Below are positions 1 to 4,792 of a stretch of DNA of 9,399 nt, in pieces (the first letter of the stretch is position 1; each line of letters starts with the position of its first letter). The DNA is taken from the NCBI GenBank assembly GCA_002308955.1, contig DBWJ01000074.1:11215-20613 (forward strand), read 5' to 3'. Made by a program: the position numbers and the translations under genes. A model generated the notes under the pieces. That model was given only the letters and a program-made list of their open reading frames with translations. It was not told the DNA's origin and did not search any database. Source of the DNA: Lachnoclostridium sp. UBA1241. Lineage in GTDB: Bacteria > Bacillota > Clostridia > Lachnospirales > Lachnospiraceae.

Positions 1-1
1 C

Positions 2-484
2 CTGCCGCAGCAGACGGCATTGCAGAAGGATTTTCCGGCGACCGTTTCGGAAGTCGTGATGTCCGGATTCCTCGCGCAGACCGGTCTTCGACCTTTCTTT
101 AAGAAGGAAGAGAAGGCGCAGGCGGCCGAGGTTATGGAGCAGCTTCACATCACCGAGCTTCGAAACCGCAGCTACCGCGATCTGTCCGGCGGACAGCAGC
201 AGCGTGTGCTCTTAGCGCGCGCCCTTCTTGCCGCGCACGAGATTCTCATGCTAGACGAGCCCGTGACCGGGCTGGATCCTGCTGCCACCGCCGAACTCTA
301 CGACGCCTTGTCGGAGCTTCACAAGGAGCGCGGGATGACCGTAATCGTCATCTCCCACGACATTGCGAAGACCATCGTTCCTTCAACGAAGATCCTTCAC
401 ATCGCGAAGGACCGCTACTTCTTCGGAACGCCCGCGGCCTACATGGCGAACGACATCTCGAAGATCTTCTTCCCGGATGACTGA
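2..484 (+). CDS. Zn/Mn-type metal ABC transporter, ATP-binding subunit (5' truncated)
   Basis: This is the nucleotide-binding subunit of a metal uptake ABC transporter of the ZnuC/AdcC/MntB type. It would power import of Zn2+ or Mn2+ with a membrane permease and a substrate-binding lipoprotein that are not in the window. The frame is open to the window edge, so the Walker A region lies upstream and the first Leu/Met codons seen are internal. Visible parts, in order, are the Q-loop (LPQQ), the family-typical FPATVSEVV stretch just after it, the ABC signature LSGGQQQR, Walker B ILMLDEP, the D-loop GLD and the H-loop histidine in VISHD. The FPATV motif after the Q-loop is what points to the metal (COG1121) family rather than other importers. 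About 160 residues remain, roughly two thirds of a usual protein. The metal cannot be assigned from this fragment. A hairpin directly follows the stop codon, so this is probably the last gene of its transcript. Confidence 0.9.
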   Translation: MPQQTALQKDFPATVSEVVMSGFLAQTGLRPFFKKEEKAQAAEVMEQLHITELRNRSYRDLSGGQQQRVLLARALLAAHEILMLDEPVTGLDPAATAELYDALSELHKERGMTVIVISHDIAKTIVPSTKILHIAKDRYFFGTPAAYMANDISKIFFPDD

Positions 485-496
485 ACGCCGTGTCAG

Positions 497-525
497 ATTT
501 GCCGCATTATAGCGCTGCGGCAAAT
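497..525 (+). terminator. Hairpin after the metal ABC gene, probable terminator
   Basis: A perfect 10-bp inverted repeat (ATTTGCCGCA / TGCGGCAAAT, 497-506 and 516-525) encloses a 9-nt loop, 12 bases after the ABC stop codon. Only a broken T-rich stretch follows (ATATTTTGATTT), so termination may be partial. It could also act as an mRNA-end stabiliser or a leader hairpin for the next gene. Confidence 0.55.
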
Positions 526-544
526 GCCATATTTTGATTTATAC

Positions 545-552
545 AGAGGAGG
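545..552 (+). promoter_or_regulatory. Strong ribosome binding site of araD
   Basis: AGAGGAGG lies 9 bases before the ATG at 562. This fixes the araD start. I found no convincing promoter between the preceding hairpin and this site. Confidence 0.85.
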
Positions 553-561
553 ATTTCCCAT

Positions 562-1257
562 ATGCTTGAACAGTTAAAAGAAGACGTCCTGAAGGCCAAC
601 CTGCTTCTGCCGAAGCACGGACTGATCACCTTCACCTGGGGCAACGTATCCGGAATCGACCGCGAGAAGGGACTTGTCGTGATCAAGCCCTCCGGCGTTT
701 CCTATGACAATATGAATATCGCCGACATGGTTGTTGTGGACCTTGACGGCAAGGTGGTTGAGGGCAAATGGAAACCCTCTTCCGACACCCCGACGCACCT
801 CGCGCTCTACCGCGCTTGGCCCGAGATCGGCGGCGTTGTGCATACGCACAGCCGTTACGCCACCACATTTGCCCAGGCGGGAAGCGACATCGTTGCCGGC
901 GGAACGACCCACGGCGATTATTTCTACGGCGACATCCCCTGCACCCGATACATGACCGAAGAGGAAATCGGCGGCGAGTATGAGCTCGAGACCGGTAACG
1001 TCATTATCGAGACCTTCGCGAAGCGCGGCATCAACCCGCCGGACATCCCGGCCGTTCTGGTCCGCTCCCACGGCCCCTTCACATGGGGCAAGGACGCCGC
1101 TGAGGCCGTCCATAACGCAGTAGTCTTAGAAGAGGTCGCCTTTATGGCCCTCAACAGTGCTCTCCTTGTCGGCGATACCCCCTGCATGCAGCAGGCGCTT
1201 TTGGACAAGCACTATCTTAGAAAGCACGGTAAAAATGCTTACTACGGACAAAACTGA
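562..1257 (+). CDS. araD: L-ribulose-5-phosphate 4-epimerase
   Basis: This cytoplasmic class II aldolase-fold enzyme interconverts L-ribulose 5-phosphate and D-xylulose 5-phosphate, linking L-arabinose use to the pentose phosphate pathway. At 231 residues it is full length and aligns with E. coli AraD at an offset of about one residue. The zinc ligands are His94, His96 (VVHTHS) and His170 (RSHGPF). Asp75 (SSDTPTH) and Asp119 (THGDYFYGD) match catalytic Asp76 and Asp120, and Tyr228 in the C-terminal NAYYGQ matches Tyr229. Phosphate-binding motifs GNVSG (27-31) and KPSGV (42-46) are present. The start is fixed by AGAGGAGG. Hairpins on both sides make it look monocistronic here, without the araA or araB genes often found nearby. 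The ascorbate-pathway paralogues UlaF and SgbE catalyse the same reaction and cannot be fully excluded from sequence alone, but the substrate would be the same. Confidence 0.93.
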   Translation: MLEQLKEDVLKANLLLPKHGLITFTWGNVSGIDREKGLVVIKPSGVSYDNMNIADMVVVDLDGKVVEGKWKPSSDTPTHLALYRAWPEIGGVVHTHSRYATTFAQAGSDIVAGGTTHGDYFYGDIPCTRYMTEEEIGGEYELETGNVIIETFAKRGINPPDIPAVLVRSHGPFTWGKDAAEAVHNAVVLEEVAFMALNSALLVGDTPCMQQALLDKHYLRKHGKNAYYGQN

Positions 1258-1273
1258 ATACCTAAACCAAGAA

Positions 1274-1309
1274 GGAGGCCGTCGCACTAAGCGATGGCCT
1301 CCCTTTTTT
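1274..1309 (+). terminator. Intrinsic terminator of araD
   Basis: A 12-bp stem (1274-1285 with 1291-1302, one G-T wobble) and a 5-nt loop ACTAA are followed by CTTTTTT. This is a textbook rho-independent terminator. The T-run overlaps the stop codon of the convergent carboxypeptidase gene at 1308-1310. Read on the minus strand the hairpin is followed only by TTCTTGGTTT, so it may stop minus-strand transcription weakly. Confidence 0.92.
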
Positions 1310-2819
1310 AGTGTCTTCTGAGTTTGTTCTTCGGCGCACGCTTCATTGCAATCATCGGCGCGACGATGTAGATGCAGGCGGTGATTGCGAGGAAGATGAG
1401 TCCGAAGATGACGCCCGCGCGGGTCGCGGCAGCCTGCTTCGAGGTGCCCTCCCAGCGGATCACGCTCTTCGGAAGCGGCGTCGGTGTCGGCGTCGCCTTC
1501 TTCGTTCCGGTCAGTTTCACGACGGTCGAGGTCCCCGGTCCGCCGGTCGACTCAAGAAGCGACGGCGACAATAGGAACTTCGGCCAGACCGCGTTGAAAT
1601 CCTTCTGCGACAAAGGATACTCCTCATTGTAGTATATGATATCCGTTTTTCCGATCGGCGAGTCTTCGTAGTAGAAGGTCAGCTGCCCGATCACATTTTC
1701 CCCGTGGACATAATCCTCGGGAAGGGAATACTCCACTTTCCGATAAAGCTTCGTCATATCCGCGCCGTGGGGCACTACGACGGTTGCGGTGGAGTCGATG
1801 TAAAGGGTGTCGTAATCCTTACCGGTGAACATCTTGCATTCATCGAAGAATCCGGCGTAATCCGGGTCGGCGGCACGCTCCGCGGAACGCATCGTATAGC
1901 TCCGGTAATTCTCAAACGCGTAATTTAACATTGTAATCGAATCATCGTAGGAGGCCTCGTCCGAAGCGCTTCCCATAACGATGGCAACAAGCCGCATGCC
2001 GTCCCGCTCCGCATAAGTGCAGAGGTTATATGCGCCGTCCTCTGTCGCTCCGCCGGATTTGCCGGCGATGGCGAAGTCATACTTCAACGTCTGGCGGATA
2101 AACTTGTGGGTCTGGGCAATGGTACGGGCTTCCTTCAGGTTGGTCTGGGGGATCTGGTACCATTTGACGCCGGCTATCTGCAGGAAATCAGTGCGCTGGC
2201 CGAGTTTGCTCGCAACAAGTGCCAGATCGTATGCGCAGCTTGTCTGTGAGGTTTTGCCGGTTCCGGTGGCACTCGTAAAATTCGAGTTCACCGCGCCGAG
2301 CTGCTCCATCCGGGCGTTCATCATCTTAAGGAACTTCCGCATGCTGCCGCCCGTATGCTCCCCGAGGGCGTAGGTCGCTTCATCGGCAGATGCCACAAGG
2401 CTCGCGTACAGAAGGTCCTCCACCGCCAGTTTTTCATCCACCACGAGACCGACTCTCGTGACCTTGCTGCCGATTCCGTTGATTGCGGTGTAGGAGCATT
2501 TGACCGTATCGGTCATGTTATCTTCTTCCAGAACCAAAAGCGCGGTAAGGAGCTTTGTCAAGCTGACCGGCGAGAGGGACTGTGTCGCATTTTTCGCAAA
2601 AAGCACTGCTCCGGAGCGCACTTCCATGACGACGCCGGCGGTGGCGCTGATGGCCGGGCCGCCCTTCAATATGGCCTCGACGGTCGGAATCGGCTTATCC
2701 TCCCCGGACTCTGCAGAAGCCTTCCGGACGCATGCAAAGAAGCCGCCGCCCGCCTCCAAAACAAGGAGAAGGACCGCGATCAGCATTGCTGCAATTCGGT
2801 TGTGGATGCCTTTTTTCAT
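1308..2819 (-). CDS. D-alanyl-D-alanine carboxypeptidase (S11 family, DacF/PBP5-like)
   Basis: This low-molecular-weight penicillin-binding protein would trim the terminal D-Ala from peptidoglycan stem peptides outside the membrane. With the start at MKKGIHNR it has 503 residues. A basic N-terminus and hydrophobic core (about 9-30) form a signal sequence, with an A-S-A cleavage-like site near 34-36. The catalytic SxxK box is S86-L-T-K89 and the third box is K254-S-G. The middle SxN box reads S144-A-D, with Asp where Asn is expected. A PBP5 C-terminal-like region follows. Then come a Thr/Pro linker (about 440-452), a transmembrane segment (about 468-491) and a basic cytoplasmic tail ending KNKLRRH. 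The tail anchor is a true membrane span, unlike the amphipathic helix of E. coli PBP5. The start was chosen because the signal sequence begins there. A longer ATG start at 2876 lies inside the RT gene and upstream of the promoter. DacF is the nearest named relative, but sporulation specificity cannot be claimed. Confidence 0.92.
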   Translation of the reverse strand: MKKGIHNRIAAMLIAVLLLVLEAGGGFFACVRKASAESGEDKPIPTVEAILKGGPAISATAGVVMEVRSGAVLFAKNATQSLSPVSLTKLLTALLVLEEDNMTDTVKCSYTAINGIGSKVTRVGLVVDEKLAVEDLLYASLVASADEATYALGEHTGGSMRKFLKMMNARMEQLGAVNSNFTSATGTGKTSQTSCAYDLALVASKLGQRTDFLQIAGVKWYQIPQTNLKEARTIAQTHKFIRQTLKYDFAIAGKSGGATEDGAYNLCTYAERDGMRLVAIVMGSASDEASYDDSITMLNYAFENYRSYTMRSAERAADPDYAGFFDECKMFTGKDYDTLYIDSTATVVVPHGADMTKLYRKVEYSLPEDYVHGENVIGQLTFYYEDSPIGKTDIIYYNEEYPLSQKDFNAVWPKFLLSPSLLESTGGPGTSTVVKLTGTKKATPTPTPLPKSVIRWEGTSKQAAATRAGVIFGLIFLAITACIYIVAPMIAMKRAPKNKLRRH

Positions 2820-2855
2820 ATCCCTTATTGTATCATAACGCCGTCTCGTTTGCAA
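2820..2855 (-). promoter_or_regulatory. SigA-type promoter of the carboxypeptidase gene, close to leaderless
   Basis: The -35 box TTGCAA (2855-2850) and the -10 box TACAAT (2832-2827) are separated by exactly 17 bases. The promoter lies in the last codons of the RT gene and overlaps its TGA stop. Only 7 bases (AAGGGAT) separate the -10 box from the ATG at 2819, so transcription should begin at or within a base or two of the start codon. The only Shine-Dalgarno-like string, AAGGG, is just 2 bases from the ATG. Confidence 0.65.
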
Positions 2856-4077
2856 TTGCGTAGTATTCGTGCACAAGGCTTCGGAAGCCGTAACTCTTGA
2901 TTGTCTCGTAACGCAGGCGGTAATTGGCTTTCGTGTGCCTGCCGGTTACGAGGAAGCGGATGTTCTCAATCAGGTAGGCGTCCAGCTCCTTAAGGCTTTC
3001 GTCGGTATTGATAACCGGGAAGAACCAGCGGCACCAGGTCAGCTCGCTCTTATTCGGATTGGCGTAGAATTTGCGGTTGAAATGCCGGATGTACGCGCGT
3101 ATCGTCTGCTCGTCGGAGGCGCCCTTTTTCACCTTCCAGCGGTACAGCGCCCGGGCTTTTCTTCGAATCTTTCCCTTCATCTTCTCAACCGACGCGCGCG
3201 CCACGTCCACCTTGCCCGCGTGGTAGGTAATCCCGAGAAAATCCCACGGCTCGCCGGGCCTTGCGTAGAAGACCTTCTTTGGATTGACGGTCATGCCCTT
3301 CTCCGAAAGACGCGTAAGAATCTCGTCTTGGTACCGCCCGATCTCCTCCTCCGTATCCGCCATTACGATGATGTCGTCGGAATAACGCGCGTAGATGATG
3401 CCCCGGTCAGCAAAATCGCGGTCCATATCGGCCAGATAAAGATTTGCGAGAAATGAGGACAGCGAATTTCCGGCCATGATGCCCTTCCGGTCCTCAATCA
3501 CACGGCCTGCATCAATCACGTACGGATTTCTGAGGAAGTCCTTTAAAAACGCGCAGAGTCCGGGCTGGTCCGCGCCGATTGCACGCTCGATTAACGGGAT
3601 AATCCGCTCCACGTCGACCGAATTGAAATAGTCGTGGATATCAAGCTTATATACGTATTTGTCAGACAAACCGGGCACGGAAAGCAGGTCGGAAACCGCC
3701 CGCTTCACGCCGCGGTTCATACGGAACGAGAACAGATTGTCCGCGAACACGCCGTCATACTCATGAAGCCGGAAGGAAAGGTACTTGAGCACGATGCCGG
3801 CCTCCCCCGGAAACATATATACGACGCGCTTTTTGTCCGTTCCCTTCTTGTTGAGAACCGTCCTTTCCGCATACGGAAAAGGCTTTCCCTGCCGAAAATG
3901 TGTATCCCAAGTCAAAAAACTGCCGCAGTCGATAAACTGCCGCAGTTCGGATAATTCCTGTTTGGTTGCGTGCTCTCCGGCTTCGCAGTATTCGTAGAAG
4001 CGTTCCCACTGACTGCCGTCGCCGATGGTTTCCAAAAAATCACTCATAAATCCGATAATAAAGGAGGTCTCCCGCAA
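2833..4077 (-). CDS. Stand-alone reverse transcriptase (RNA-directed DNA polymerase)
   Basis: This is a prokaryotic RT of the retron/group II-like superfamily (COG3344 type) with 414 residues from the TTG at 4077, or 404 from the ATG at 4047. In the 404-residue numbering, motif A is YKLDIHDYFNSVD with catalytic Asp136. The conserved Gly/Ser/Leu-rich motif 4 is GIMAGNSLSSFLANLYL (189-205). The active site is YSDD (222-225), followed by the K-x-F...WDFLG motif near 257-272. A conserved-looking C-terminal region after about 310 (WCRWFFPVIN, SLVHEYY) may be a thumb domain. There is no separate maturase, endonuclease, protease or HEPN domain. The TTG start has AAAGGAGG six bases upstream, while the ATG has no good ribosome binding site, so I favour TTG. 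The gene lies 13 bases before the carboxypeptidase gene and 162 bases after the 175-aa gene. The motif 4 and YSDD variants are unlike the PQG and YADD common in group II intron RTs. The exact RT class is not identified, and the biological role is unknown. Confidence 0.88.
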   Translation of the reverse strand: MRETSFIIGFMSDFLETIGDGSQWERFYEYCEAGEHATKQELSELRQFIDCGSFLTWDTHFRQGKPFPYAERTVLNKKGTDKKRVVYMFPGEAGIVLKYLSFRLHEYDGVFADNLFSFRMNRGVKRAVSDLLSVPGLSDKYVYKLDIHDYFNSVDVERIIPLIERAIGADQPGLCAFLKDFLRNPYVIDAGRVIEDRKGIMAGNSLSSFLANLYLADMDRDFADRGIIYARYSDDIIVMADTEEEIGRYQDEILTRLSEKGMTVNPKKVFYARPGEPWDFLGITYHAGKVDVARASVEKMKGKIRRKARALYRWKVKKGASDEQTIRAYIRHFNRKFYANPNKSELTWCRWFFPVINTDESLKELDAYLIENIRFLVTGRHTKANYRLRYETIKSYGFRSLVHEYYAIANETAL

Positions 4078-4091
4078 GCGGGGCCTCCTTT
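4060..4091 (-). promoter_or_regulatory. Hairpin burying the RT ribosome binding site and TTG start
   Basis: On the minus strand AAAGGAGG (4091-4084) can pair with CCTCCTTT (4067-4060), and CCCG pairs with CGGG around the loop CTTG. This gives a G(CUUG)C stable tetraloop. The Shine-Dalgarno sequence lies in the stem and the TTG start (4077-4075) lies in the loop. The RNA after the stem is UUUAUUAUC in this direction and UUUGCUC in the other, a poor U-tract. It could be a weak bidirectional terminator, or a translational control hairpin of the RT. Confidence 0.6.
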
Positions 4092-4122
4092 GCTCTTAGG
4101 TGTAGAGAAGAAGTGCTTTAAA

Positions 4123-4138
4123 ATAGCAATTTTGCTAT
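4123..4138. repeat. Palindrome ATAGCAA-TT-TTGCTAT
   Basis: A 7-bp inverted repeat has a 2-base centre. On the minus strand it is followed by TTTAAAG, so it may be a weak terminator for the upstream 175-aa gene. As DNA it also resembles a repressor operator. The sequence does not decide between these. Confidence 0.4.
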
Positions 4139-4161
4139 ACCGGGCGATACATGAACCGGTT

Positions 4162-4205
4162 ACCTGCAAAACCCTGTTCGTGGTCATGCTGCGCCCCCTG
4201 CAGGT
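4162..4205. repeat. Inverted repeat in the leader between the 175-aa gene and the RT gene
   Basis: ACCTGCA (4162-4168) and TGCAGGT (4199-4205) are exact complements around a 30-base loop. The palindrome AACCGGTT (4154-4161) adjoins one arm. I see no recognised RNA family in the 4078-4239 region. It contains this element, the palindrome at 4123-4138, the RT leader hairpin and no convincing promoter. Confidence 0.35.
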
Positions 4206-4239
4206 GCATCAATGTGCGTTCTTCCCTATCCGACTTGTA

Positions 4240-4767
4240 TTACATGGCGTTCCGGATACGGTTCACCACATAACTCTCTTCATTCTTATAGCACTCGATG
4301 CAATGCACGGTCTTGATTCCGGCCTGCTTAAGCGCCTCCTTGGATCCCTTATACGGAAGTCCGTTCGTCTTGTTAATCGGCATTACGAAAAATGCGAACT
4401 GCGAACCGCCGTTACTCATCAGAAACGTTACCGGAATGCACCTAGGATGTGCATCGGCAGCGAAGCGGGTAATCGGAACGTTCTCCTCAAGGGTCCAGCC
4501 CGGGAAATTCCTTACGAGAATATCACGGAAATATGCTGCGTCACGATGGAACGAATCATTAAAATCATATCCGCCGTCTTCCCGGTAGATGCGCTCGGCA
4601 TCCGGATCGTAAGCGGGCGCCTGGGGAGCGCTCTGCACCGGTGCGGGAGCGGGTGCCGGGGTCGGCGCCGCGTTCTGGGCAGGCTTCTGCGTCGGCGGAA
4701 TTACCGCGTCAACAGCCTTCTTCGTCTCGTTGAAGATAGAATTTACAATCTTATCAAAAAGTCCCAT
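4240..4767 (-). CDS. Unknown 175-aa protein, helix + Pro/Ala linker + C-terminal domain
   Basis: I do not recognise this family. Residues 1-22 (MGLFDKIVNSIFNE...) form a short helix with hydrophobic spacing. Residues 24-52 are a Pro/Ala/Gln linker with repeated PAPA. Residues 53-175 form a folded, charged alpha/beta domain with PVTFLMSN (112-119), FAFFVMPIN (124-132) and a C-terminal KNEESYVVNRIRNAM. The last part vaguely resembles nuclease-fold domains of the PD-(D/E)XK kind, but I cannot place a catalytic set, so this is only an impression. There is no signal peptide or membrane span, so it should be cytoplasmic. AAGGAGG lies 5 bases before the ATG (on the + strand at 4773-4779). The gene begins 25 bases after the stop of the 858-aa gene, so the two are almost certainly co-transcribed. 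The helix-PAP-linker design echoes the second half of that protein. Confidence 0.8.
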   Translation of the reverse strand: MGLFDKIVNSIFNETKKAVDAVIPPTQKPAQNAAPTPAPAPAPVQSAPQAPAYDPDAERIYREDGGYDFNDSFHRDAAYFRDILVRNFPGWTLEENVPITRFAADAHPRCIPVTFLMSNGGSQFAFFVMPINKTNGLPYKGSKEALKQAGIKTVHCIECYKNEESYVVNRIRNAM

Positions 4768-4792
4768 ATTGTCCTCCTTCGTGAGGTGTGAA

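Noticed and set aside
574..1113. 179-codon minus-strand frame inside araD
   Set aside because: AraD is certain from its catalytic residues. This is a high-GC shadow frame.
4135..4209. 24-codon minus-strand small ORF (MHLQGAQHDHEQ...) in the gap before the RT gene
   Set aside because: It has no well-spaced ribosome binding site and lies across inverted repeats. It could be a leader peptide, but nothing positive supports that.
4060..4239. Retron msr/msd upstream of the RT
   Set aside because: The inverted repeats are too short and lack the msr/msd order with flanking a1/a2 repeats and a branching-guanosine context. The RT motifs also do not clearly match retrons.
2833..4239. Group II intron or diversity-generating retroelement
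   Set aside because: I see no domain V-like sequence, no maturase/endonuclease extension, no Avd gene and no adenine-variable repeat pair within the window.
3970..4791. 273-codon plus-strand open frame across the 175-aa gene and the gap next to the RT
   Set aside because: It crosses two clear minus-strand genes and their control elements and shows no domain or ribosome binding site.
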